From NCBI GenBank assembly GCA_963731035.1, contig CAVSUY010000022.1:1-64000 (forward strand): a stretch of DNA of 64,000 nucleotides, written 5' to 3'. Each line of letters begins with the position of its first letter. Position 1 is the first letter of the stretch. This DNA comes from JAANXG01 sp963731035 (lineage in GTDB: Bacteria > Pseudomonadota > Gammaproteobacteria > Arenicellales > JAANXG01). Shown one piece after another: positions 7,725-14,904 of this stretch. A program made the translations under genes and the position numbers. The notes under the pieces were generated by a model, which saw only the letters and a list, made by a program, of their open reading frames with translations, did no database searches and was not told the DNA's origin.

Positions 7725-9017
7725 ATGACCAAACAAAATCTGAAATTCCTGGACCAGCTGTTTCCCGAGTCTGGCGGAGAGGCGTTTATCAATGATTGGT
7801 GGCTCAAGAGATATACTCTCCAGCACGGTGAAGTGTCGCGCTTGCCATCTTGTTTGCAAGCTCCGGACGGAGCAGTTGCCGGTATACATTGCCTTGAAAA
7901 CTGGCGCAAAGGCGACCTTTTTGATGTCGCCGTGGTTGACGACATCGACTATACCCAATACACGGTTCGCGACTTGCCTCCGATGGCGTTATATCGAGTT
8001 GGCGCACCTGTAATGCTAAGTAACCCTCATTATCGCAACAATGAACTTGCCGATTGGGTGACCGGAGTCAGCAGTGAACTCGGTATCGCCAACGAATTTG
8101 TGACAGTTAATGCCTGGTTCGCGCGAAAGTCCTACGGACTAGGCATGCACTACGACCCAGGTGAAGTCATCCTGATTCAACTGGTTGGCAACAAACGAAT
8201 GCAAATTTGTACTAATCAATTCACGACGATGCCGGATACACAATATGAGCTCTGCAAGCCCTGCGAGCAGAGCGAGTTGCCGCTCTTTGCCAATGGGTTT
8301 CCAGAGGGTGAACTGGAAGGCACGGAGGAAATAGAGCTGTACCCCGGGTCCGTACTGGCCATGCCGCGCGGCACTTGGCATAACTCTCTGGCGATGGATT
8401 CAGAATCGATTGCCCTCGCTCTGTTCTTTCGCACGCCGACAGTCGTAAGCCTTGTAATTTCATACTTGCGGGAATTCTTACGGCAGGATCCACTCTGGCG
8501 TACGCCCTTGTTCGGCCTCAAACTGGAAGGTGACAACAGTAAAGATATCCAAGGAGCAATGGACACTATATCAACCAGTTTGCAAACTCTTGACAAGTAT
8601 ATCCATGCCATTCACCCGGAGCAGGTGATCGCTCATGCAGAACCGGTGATCAGCCGTATTCATCGACTGAAACAGGCGCCCTATTCGCTTCAGCGGCTAC
8701 CTGAAGCCAGTTTATCGATCAAGGCAACGAACAGCGACGCCTGTCAGATAGTCATCCACGCTCGACTGAACATGCAACAGACCAAAACCAGCGAGATGGA
8801 ACTGGATAGCAGCGTAGTCGGAGCACTGGAATGGATATCCGAACATCCAGCGCGATTTACAATAAAGGAAATTGCTTCAGCGTGCCCGGAATTACCTTTG
8901 GATCATATCGAAGGTTTGATTGACGTACTTCTGGAAACAAACTATTTGGCACTTCTGCCTTTCCCATCAATCCAACCCAATGACGGTTTCTCGAGTTCAG
9001 TTGGGGAGCAAAACTGA
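7725..9017 (+). CDS. JmjC/RoxA-like Fe(II)/2-oxoglutarate oxygenase
   Basis: 430 residues. The cupin core shows the HxD pair in GLGMHYDPGEV and a distal His in MPRGTWHNS, as in ribosomal-oxygenase (RoxA/YcfD) type JmjC proteins; the C-terminal about 70 residues (SSVVGALEWISEHPARFTIKEIA) look like a winged-helix domain. Such enzymes hydroxylate protein side chains; the target is unknown. Codon usage is clearly less GC-rich than the neighbours, suggesting transfer. The gene converges on, and overlaps by 21 nt, the S74-tail protein gene, and repeats lie on both sides of the pair. Start ATG 7725 gives the N-terminus MTKQNLKFLDQLFP. Confidence 0.75.
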   Translation: MTKQNLKFLDQLFPESGGEAFINDWWLKRYTLQHGEVSRLPSCLQAPDGAVAGIHCLENWRKGDLFDVAVVDDIDYTQYTVRDLPPMALYRVGAPVMLSNPHYRNNELADWVTGVSSELGIANEFVTVNAWFARKSYGLGMHYDPGEVILIQLVGNKRMQICTNQFTTMPDTQYELCKPCEQSELPLFANGFPEGELEGTEEIELYPGSVLAMPRGTWHNSLAMDSESIALALFFRTPTVVSLVISYLREFLRQDPLWRTPLFGLKLEGDNSKDIQGAMDTISTSLQTLDKYIHAIHPEQVIAHAEPVISRIHRLKQAPYSLQRLPEASLSIKATNSDACQIVIHARLNMQQTKTSEMELDSSVVGALEWISEHPARFTIKEIASACPELPLDHIEGLIDVLLETNYLALLPFPSIQPNDGFSSSVGEQN

Positions 9018-9482
9018 ATCAATTCCCGATTGATCCCATTCCTCAAGACTTGCCATTTTCAATCCCAATAAGTCATACCGAACCATGAGATAGCCGTCGG
9101 CTCTCCTTCTCAAGGCATAAGGGTGGCTGCAAATCAAGTCCTGCGCCATCAACCCTACGTGAGTTTTCTTCGTCGGATCGTTCTTATATTGGAATCGATA
9201 CAGCTGAATTCCATTTTCCGTAACGGATAAAGCCTCAATTTCAGTCTTCAGTCGGATGTCACTCGCGTTTCCGGCATTTCCGGCATTCCCCGCGTTTCCA
9301 GCATTCCCGGCGTTTCCAGTCGAGTCAGAACTCTCGCTGGTTTGAGCATGGGCCGGGAGAATGACAGAGTCAATAACAGGTTTCTTCCACCCATTGGTTA
9401 CTTGAGCAGTTGCCGTCATGACCAATGCACTACTTCCGGCCGTCCGCATCAAACGGCGGCGTTGCAATTGTTTTTTATTCAT
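8997..9482 (-). CDS. Secreted protein with GNA repeats and a peptidase S74-like tail domain
   Basis: 161 residues. N-terminus: basic RRR, a hydrophobic segment, then WKKPVIDSVILPAHAQTS, which could end in a signal-peptidase site after AHA. Next come five GNA repeats and a C-terminal domain SDIRLKTEIEAL...NGIQLYRFQY...HVGLMAQDL, the pattern of S74 (intramolecular chaperone of endosialidase) tail domains. Start ATG 9482 is set by a GGGGGAT site; an upstream in-frame start at 9626 lies inside the repeat element. The W..PVI.SV.LPAHA stretch recurs in an unrelated small gene at 45 kb. Function unknown; probably exported. Confidence 0.65.
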   Translation of the reverse strand: MNKKQLQRRRLMRTAGSSALVMTATAQVTNGWKKPVIDSVILPAHAQTSESSDSTGNAGNAGNAGNAGNAGNASDIRLKTEIEALSVTENGIQLYRFQYKNDPTKKTHVGLMAQDLICSHPYALRRRADGYLMVRYDLLGLKMASLEEWDQSGIDSVLLPN

Positions 9483-9548
9483 CGCTATATCCCCCACAAT
9501 CTCAGTTTCTGGAACTGACGTTATAGAAGGTATGGCACCGCTGGTCAA

Positions 9549-9657
9549 CCTTGGTAAAAAAACAGGTACTGACCACGGTCCGTCCACGACTACGCCAGTG
9601 TATGCGCTCATACTGGCGGTCAGCATCCAATATCAGAAACGATATGCTCTCTGACCC
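9549..9657 (+). mobile_element. MITE-like repeat element, copy 2
   Basis: Full-length relative of 5634-5742 in the same orientation. It contains an internal hairpin (CGCCAGTGTATG against CATACTGGCG) and a right-end hairpin, CAGAAAC / GTTTCTG, around the conserved ATGCTCTCTGACCC loop. The right-end stem differs from other copies yet is still paired, pointing to selection on structure. No ORF of its own. Confidence 0.6.
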
Positions 9658-9706
9658 GGTTTCTGAGCAGAAAGTGGATCTGTTCCCTCTCTCGCACGAA
9701 TTGTGG

Positions 9707-10337
9707 TCAGGCATTCAGCCCCCATACGGTATCGAGAACTGTTCGCAGCGCCCTGGTACCGGACGAGGAAAAAAGCCACCCGAGGATCCCGCAATTGATA
9801 ACAACCGTCCCCCAGAACACGATCTGAAACGACCGCTTCCTGGACTTGTGACGAAGCAGCCTTTGCGCCGCCAACGCACCCGGCCAACCGCCCACCAGGG
9901 CGAACAGGTGCAAGGTGCTCTCCTGGGTCCGCCAGCGATCATTCCTGGCGGCGGACTTGTCGAGCGCATAGGCGACAAATGCCACGACGCTGGCGGTGCA
10001 GTACAGCCCAAGGACGGCAATCGGCAATTTGCCCGGCGAATACCGCCCCCGCCACGAATACCAGGAACCCGCCGGCCAGCACGAGCGGGATGCCACTGCG
10101 GCCGGATGATGCGTCCGACGGCAATCTCTCGCCAGCGAAAGCAACGCGCTCGGCCTGTGCCCGTCCCTTGGCGTCGGTCCGGAGCTCGTAGGTCACGACC
10201 TCGTCGCCGGCGGGTCTTCGCTGGCGGTTTGCAAACGACTTGATGTGAACGAAGACCTGCTGCCCACCGCCGTTGGGGGCGATGAAGCCAAAGCCCCTGT
10301 CGTCCTTCCAGCTTGTCATTCTGCCCTTGTGTCGCAT
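9707..10337 (-). pseudogene. Cold-shock domain / DUF1294 membrane protein, one frameshift
   Basis: The N-terminal cold-shock domain has the RNP motif GFGFIAPNG and VFVHIKSF (residues 1-65), then a TM segment (GIPLVLAGGFLVFVAGAVFAG), where the frame breaks near 10030-10045. The next frame gives the second TM (LGLYCTASVVAFVAYALDKSAA) and the DUF1294 signature (GGWPGALAAQRLLRHKSRK, FQIVFWGTVVIN). The CSD-DUF1294 fusion is a common proteobacterial architecture, so a single-base change or error split it. Start ATG 10337 has a GGAGGAGC ribosome site. The role is unknown; a nucleic-acid-binding head on a membrane anchor. Confidence 0.8.
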
Positions 10338-10452
10338 ACTCGCTCCTCCCGAAGGCTCTGGACGGACGCCGCGCCCGGCCTGACCTGATCCCAAGCTAAG
10401 GCCGACTAACCGAGTCTGCTACCGCAACCACAGGTTGCAACCTGGTGTTCGG

Positions 10453-10489
10453 TATACTGTCCCCGGAACACGAGACCGGGGACAGTATA
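10453..10489 (+). repeat. Perfect 14-bp REP-like hairpin (CTGTCCCCGG)
   Basis: TATACTGTCCCCGG and its exact complement CCGGGGACAGTATA are separated by 9 nt. This is two RAYT-type repeat cores in inverted orientation, a BIME/REPIN-like unit. A single direct copy follows at 10549. Confidence 0.7.
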
Positions 10490-10548
10490 TTGAGTTCCTT
10501 CTGCGGCAGCAGGACGGTTTGCAAGAAGCAAGTCGTCCCGACCAATCC

Positions 10549-10567
10549 GGTATACTGTCCCCAGAAC
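10549..10567 (+). repeat. RAYT-type repeat core
   Basis: GGTATACTGTCCCCAGAAC is one substitution away from the left arm of the hairpin at 10451-10469. It joins directly to the longer repeat beginning near 10571. Confidence 0.5.
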
Positions 10568-10570
10568 TAC

Positions 10571-10690
10571 TCTTCCTCGCGCCGTGCTGCCGCCATCAGC
10601 CGCTTGCATCAATTGCTCTCCGAGGAGTCCTATGGCGCATGTCGTCGCTCGGAATCAAATATAAGGAACAAATGGTCCTCCGGGCCACGG
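10571..10690 (+). repeat. About 115-bp dispersed repeat, copy X
   Basis: Aligns with 14614-14728 over CTGC-GCCATCAG, CGCTCTCCGAG, CATGTCGTCGCTC and AATCAAATAT-AGGAACAAAT. Both end in the GAACAAATG core seen in the MITE-like elements. No coding potential recognised. Confidence 0.55.
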
Positions 10691-10862
10691 AACAGTGATA
10701 GCCGCCTCGCCGCTCAACTCTGGCGGGGTGAAGATGTAGCAATCTTCCAAGTGGTTGGAAGGGCCAGGACTACTCCTTTCAACAGCTTGCGACGGCTTCG
10801 CCGAGTCATGCGAGTTGCTCCATCCTGCGTACTCATCTGGTTTCATCTGACGCCCGGCCTGA

Positions 10863-10909
10863 TCTCTGAATATTGGGAACAAATGCTCTCTGACCCGGCT
10901 TTTGTTCCG
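10863..10909 (+). repeat. Hairpin repeat with GGAACAAA/TTTGTTCC stem
   Basis: The GGAACAAA at 10876 pairs with TTTGTTCC ending at 10908; the loop holds TGCTCTCTGACCCGGC. Same loop as the 9549 element but a different paired stem. It follows GAATATTG, as in the other copies. Confidence 0.55.
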
Positions 10910-10918
10910 GGAGGAGGG

Positions 10919-11140
10919 TCAATTCGAAGGGCCACAGGCGCCATCTTCGCAACTCCACGGTCCCGTCACGACCTGCCCGCCTCCCGGGGTAATGGTGCCG
11001 TCGGGAATCGAGACGGTGGCGAACAGGTTGTTGCAATCCAGACTGGTCGTGGTGTACGTGAGCGTCTCGCTCGAGCACTCGGTCGATATGGTTATGGTAT
11101 GAGTGTCAAAACCACGTCTCGCCTGAGTGGCGGGAAGCAC
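10919..11140 (-). CDS. Fragment of a secreted-type protein, unrecognised
   Basis: Up to 73 residues; the C-terminal part (ITISTECSSETLTYTTTSLDC and on to GPWSCEDGACGPSN) is Thr/Cys-rich and looks like a small extracellular beta domain. Its 5' end runs into the decayed nhaA with no convincing start or ribosome site, so this is probably a 3' fragment joined to the pseudogene. I do not recognise a family. Confidence 0.3.
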   Translation of the reverse strand: MLPATQARRGFDTHTITISTECSSETLTYTTTSLDCNNLFATVSIPDGTITPGGGQVVTGPWSCEDGACGPSN

Positions 11141-11790
11141 CAGTACTTAGCCTGGCTACCCACATGATTATGCCAACGAGTATGTACGGGCTCTTCGATA
11201 CATCATCGGCTCTATTGAGCACACCCAACACCGCCCCGCAAAGGACCGCTGCCCCACGCACTGGCAGAGATGATGGCCGTGTAGAACAATGCAAGAATCA
11301 ATATTGCACCAATGTCTTCCATATCGCCAGGGCAGATACTAATCTCTTGAGAGAAGTTTGCACACGACTACCCAACAATGGCAATATACCTAACGCGAAT
11401 GCGATATCCGTGGCAGCGGGAATTGCCCAACCCTGTGCGTCAGCGCATCACCGACGTTGATGACACGTAGATCCCCGCCGGGACAAGCATCCCCCCAAGA
11501 GCATCGATCCCTGGATGAATAATATTCTTTACGTCAGATAGCTCACCTGCTATGTGTTCCCGCTTCTACTCCAGACTGACACGGTCGAAAAAGACCGCCA
11601 TGACGCGATCGTTAATCCAAAGCACCAGAGGCTTCGCGATTTCATCAGTCCCGATACGCACTTCCACGGCAGTCGACAGAAGCTGGCGATAATACGTGTC
11701 GAGGCGGGAATTGGCAGCGACCAGCGCCACTAGGGCGGCGAAGATCAGGATGATTCCGCCGGCGGACTCTTTCTTCAGGAATTCCGACAT
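11105..11790 (-). pseudogene. nhaA: Decayed nhaA (Na+/H+ antiporter)
   Basis: The first 74 codons are intact and typical of NhaA (FLKKESAGGIILIFAALVAL, EIAKPLVLWIND). Reading then fails at a TAG where LE-IKRE is expected. Downstream, in shifting frames, other NhaA segments remain recognisable in the right order: the AIPAATDIAFALG region, DIGAILILALFYT, and VLNRAD...SPYILVGIIMWVA near 11150-11260. Multiple indels and substitutions over less than 700 bp, and loss of the C-terminal half, show a dead gene. The intact NhaA is about 390 residues and exports Na+ in exchange for protons at the inner membrane. Confidence 0.75.
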
Positions 11791-12028
11791 TATTTATCGA
11801 TGTTCGCGCTTGCCGGGAACAGTATATCAACTTCGTCTGCTTCGCGACGGCCGCGATTCCGTATGCGGAACTCAACCCTATCCGCGCTCGACGCGCACCT
11901 TCTCGAGTCAAGAATCGGGTTCATGGTGCCTCCGGTTCTCGGAAAAGGATCCAACGCAAACTCTGCATTGATGTAGTTGGACATGTTCCTTTGCGCAAGT
12001 CCTTGGAAAGTAGACTCTTCAAATAAAA

Positions 12029-12048
12029 TACTGTACATTTGTACAGTA
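12029..12048 (+). promoter_or_regulatory. Near-perfect LexA (SOS) box upstream of DUF222-HNH copy 2
   Basis: TACTGTACATTTGTACAGTA has 9-bp perfect arms (TACTGTACA/TGTACAGTA) around TT and matches the extended LexA consensus at every conserved position. It ends 18 nt before the ATG at 12067, so repressor binding would cover the start region. 11791-12028 has no gene that I recognise. Confidence 0.85.
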
Positions 12049-12066
12049 TTCAAAAAGGATCCCACC

Positions 12067-13379
12067 ATGACGCACGCCGCGGCACTACCCACCGATCACG
12101 AACGCAAACCGCTGCAAACCCTGGCCGACGAAATCACCGAGTTGTCCGCGCATATCGCCGCCGCCACCTATCGCTTCCTGATCCTGATCCGCGAGTTCGA
12201 CGAGCGCGAGGGCTGGGAAGGGCCGGGCCTCAAGTCCTGCGCCCATTGGCTCAACTGGCAATGCGGCATCGGCCTGGGCGCCGCCCGAGAGAAAGTCCGC
12301 GTCGCCCACGCCCTCACGGACCTGCCCCGGATCAGTGACGCGTTTCGCACCGGACGGATCAGCTTCTCCAAGGTCCGCGCCATGACGCGCGTGGCGACGC
12401 CGGAGAACGAGGAGTATCTGCTCATGATCGCCGAGCACGGCACGGCCGCCCATGTCGAGCGCCTGGTCCGGGGCTACCGGAGCGTCAAGCGGACCGAGGC
12501 GCTGGAGGCGGAGAATCTTCGCCATGACCTGCGGGAGCTGTGCTGGTTCATCGACGACGACGGCAGCTACGTGCTCAAGGCCCGGCTGACCCCCGAGCAA
12601 GGAGCACGAGTCGTGCAGGCCCTGAATGCCGGCGATGGAAGCCCAATCGGATGGCGAGTCCGAGGAGCACAAAAACGTTTCCGCGGAAACGCCCATCGCC
12701 TCACGCCGCGCCGACGCCCTGGAACGCGTCGCCGAAGGATTCCTCGCCGGCGGAGACGCAGGCCAACACCGGCGGCGACCGCTGCACCCTCCATATCCAT
12801 ACCGACATCGACACCCTGCGCGCCGACGGCGAAGGCGCGGAAGCCGAGCTGGCCTCAGGCGGACGCGTTTGTGCGGAAACGTCGAGACGGCTCGCTTGCG
12901 ATAGCGGCGTGGTCCGGTGGCTGGAGGCCGCCGACGGCACCACCCTGGACGTGGGCCGCCGCACCCGCAGTATTCCCCCTGCCCTGCGGCGGGCCCTGGC
13001 GCGCCGCGATCAGGGCTGCCGTTTCCCCGGCTGCACCAGCGAGCGCTTTGTCGACGCCCACCACATCCACCACTGGGCCGACGGCGGCGAAACCCGGCTC
13101 GACAACCTCGTGCTCCTATGTCGCCACCACCACCGCCTGGTGCACGAAGGCGGCTATGCGGTCAGGATGGACTCGGGCAGTGAGCCCATCTTCACCGACC
13201 AGGCCGGTGAAACCATCCCCACCGGACCCGATACACGTTTCCGCGGAAACGTCTTCGCGCTCACCACCCGCAATCGCCGAGCCGGGCTGCGCATCGACCC
13301 GCAAACCCCCATTCCCGCCTGGGATGGCGAGCCGATGGACGATTCGATGGCAGTGGAGGGGTTGCTGCACTGGGACTGA
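12067..13379 (+). pseudogene. DUF222 / HNH endonuclease, copy 2, two frameshifts
   Basis: Same architecture and near-identical N-terminus as copy 1. Frame 1 carries DUF222 to about 12620, a second frame (SDGESEEHKNVSAET, RADALERVAEGFLAGG) runs to about 12757, and a third (QANTGGDRCTLHIHTDIDTL) carries on through an intact HNH domain (GCTSERFVDAHHIHHW, LLCRHHHRLVHEGG) to the stop at 13377-13379. The middle segment absent from copy 1 is present here. Two same-direction +1 shifts are needed to read the family sequence, so the gene is inactive or the consensus contains indels. A near-ideal LexA box precedes it. Confidence 0.8.
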
Positions 13380-13399
13380 GCTGGCGGTCCTGCAATTGA

Positions 13400-14119
13400 T
13401 CAGGTTTCCTTCATCCGAACATACAGCTGGCCCGCAGCGCTGCCGTCGCCGCTCCTCCGGTTGTCAACTTCCAGATACGCCTGATCACGTACCAGGTCGC
13501 CAAGCTTCTTGTAACCAAAGTTGCGGGAGTCGAACGACGGATCGTTCTTGTTCACGAGGCTTCCAACCGTCCCAAGGTTTGCCCACCCATCTTCCTGAGC
13601 AGTGGAGGAAATCGCCGAGGTAAGCAGCTCCCGCAGCTTGCTTTCGTCCGCCTTCCCGGGTTTGGTCTTCTTCTCCGACTCTCCGAGAATTTCGGTGAAG
13701 ATGAACTTGTCGCACGCCGCCACGAAGGGTTTAGGAGTCTTCTTCTCCCCAAAGCCATAGACAGCCAGCCCGGCCTCGCGCATGCGTGTTGCAAGGCGAG
13801 TGAAATCGCTGTCGGACGAGACCAGACAGACCCCATCTATCTTCCCCCCATGGAGAAGATCCATGGCGTCGATGATCAGCGCCGAGTCCGTGGCATTCTT
13901 TCCGGTCGTGTACCGGAATTGCTGAATCGGTTGGACGGCATGAACATGCAGCACATCCTTCCAGCCATTCAGATTCGGCGTCGTCCAATCGCCGTACGCT
14001 CGTTTCACCGTCGCCGTTCCATACCTGGCGACTTCCCCGAGTATCTCCCCTATTGCCGATGCTTGCGCATTATCCGCGTCAAACAGTACGGCCAGGTTTG
14101 AGGTTTCTGAAGCACTCAT
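13400..14119 (-). CDS. NYN-domain ribonuclease with C-terminal LOTUS/OST-HTH domain
   Basis: 239 residues. PIN-like NYN domain with the acidic catalytic set visible as LFDADN (residues about 11-16), SALIIDAMDLL and VSSDSDFTRLATRMRE; then a linker and a winged LOTUS domain (LRELLTSAISSTAQEDGWANLGTVGSLV, NFGYKKLGDLVR). This NYN-LOTUS pairing occurs in bacterial proteins resembling the RNA-binding halves of MARF1; RNA cleavage is the expected activity. Start ATG 14119 has GAGG 8 nt upstream; an in-frame start at 14206 would add an unrelated leader. Its 3' end is 20 bp from the end of DUF222 copy 2, convergent. Confidence 0.8.
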   Translation of the reverse strand: MSASETSNLAVLFDADNAQASAIGEILGEVARYGTATVKRAYGDWTTPNLNGWKDVLHVHAVQPIQQFRYTTGKNATDSALIIDAMDLLHGGKIDGVCLVSSDSDFTRLATRMREAGLAVYGFGEKKTPKPFVAACDKFIFTEILGESEKKTKPGKADESKLRELLTSAISSTAQEDGWANLGTVGSLVNKNDPSFDSRNFGYKKLGDLVRDQAYLEVDNRRSGDGSAAGQLYVRMKET

Positions 14120-14209
14120 ACGAACGACCTCATGCCGATGGCTTTGATAGCCAGGTGCCTGTTCCTGCGACGGAACATCGTTCTGATCCCATTTCCCCGC
14201 TGGCAATCT

Positions 14210-14654
14210 TTATTCATTGTGGGTCCCTATCCAAGGGATTGACGGATCTACGCCCAGAAAGGTCTTCGTTTCCGTGAGGCTCTGCTCTATGAGTCGACGA
14301 GATTCCTCGGATGCTTGCGTACCTGGGGAAACAGCCTCTGGAATATTCGCCTTCGCTTCCACCAGCAGTACCCGCCCGTCAGCAGTGCGACCAAGCGCAT
14401 CCCACTGCGGCCCGCGATTCGGCCATCGCCAGCGCTCGATTCGGCAAAGTGATGCCAACCCGATCCAGGAAATCCTGATCTCCGTACTCCGCATAATCAT
14501 CCTCGACCAGGGGCGAGACCCATTCGATTTCGCTTGGTCCGAGTCGGCAGGCAGCGGATATCTCTCCGTTCAAGGTGTCCGGATGGTCGTTCACCGCCGC
14601 ACGAATCCACCTGAGACTTCCTCTCGCTGTGCTGCTGCCATCAGTGGCTCGCAT
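14210..14654 (-). pseudogene. Hypothetical protein, possible nuclease-like fold, frameshifted and 5' truncated
   Basis: The first frame reads SLRWIRAAVNDHPDTLNGEISAACRLG...DDYAEYGDQDFLDRVG; after a one-base slip near 14420-14445 the next frame reads NRGPQWDALGRTADGRVLLVEAKANIPE and ends at 14210. The D-x9-10-VEAK stretch (WDAL...LLVEAKA) resembles the D...ExK core of restriction-endonuclease-like folds, which is inference. Upstream the frame enters the dispersed repeat at 14614-14728, so the natural start is probably inside or lost. I do not recognise a named family. Confidence 0.55.
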
Positions 14655-14728
14655 CGATCGCTCTCCGAGCAGCCCTATGACGCATGTCGTCGCTCAGAAT
14701 CAAATATTAGGAACAAATGCTCTCTGAC
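14614..14728 (+). repeat. About 115-bp dispersed repeat, copy Y
   Basis: Partner of 10571-10690. It ends with ATTAGGAACAAATGCTCTCT followed by GACCCCG. It supplies the apparent first codons of the frameshifted gene on its left and the last codons (GQRAFVPNI) of the mini-ORF on its right, so it interrupts coding sequence on both sides. Confidence 0.55.
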
Positions 14729-14763
14729 CCCGTCCTTCTCTGGGCTTTTCGTTTTCAGCCATC
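14701..14763 (-). pseudogene. 20-codon stub of a cassette ORF cut by a repeat
   Basis: ATG 14763 follows a CAGGAG ribosome site and begins 17 nt after the R'-like end of the attC-like site. It encodes MAENEKPREGRG, then runs into the repeat (QRAFVPNI) and stops. This is where the ORF of the next cassette would be expected, so it looks like a cassette gene truncated by repeat insertion. Confidence 0.4.
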
Positions 14764-14779
14764 TTGTGACTCCTGAAAC

Positions 14780-14880
14780 GCCTAAAACGCCTAGGTTCAG
14801 CGGCGTTTGAGGCGACGGCCGCTTTTGCGGTGGCAAAAATGGGCGGCGGCCCAAACGTCCGCTGCAACGATTTGTTGGGC
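14780..14880 (-). other. attC-like recombination site (integron gene cassette end)
   Basis: Read on the minus strand: GCCCAAC (fits R'' RYYYAAC), spacer, GTTGCAGCGG, a 50-nt variable hairpin, CCGCTGAAC, spacer, then GTTTTAGGC where GTTRRRY is expected. GTTGCAGCGG and CCGCTGAAC pair with one unpaired base, as the extrahelical base of attC does, and the inner arms (CGTTTGGG with CCTCAAACG) extend the hairpin. Length 101 bp. It starts 24 nt after the stop of the 436-residue gene, the normal cassette position. The R' box is imperfect (two extra T). Confidence 0.55.
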
Positions 14881-14904
14881 GTCAGATCCGCAGGGCTTAG
14901 GTTT

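Noticed and set aside
9270..9320. The GNA codon repeats as a CRISPR-like or noncoding tandem array
   Set aside because: The 9-nt repeats lie in frame inside the S74-tail protein and encode Gly-Asn-Ala; there are no spacers.
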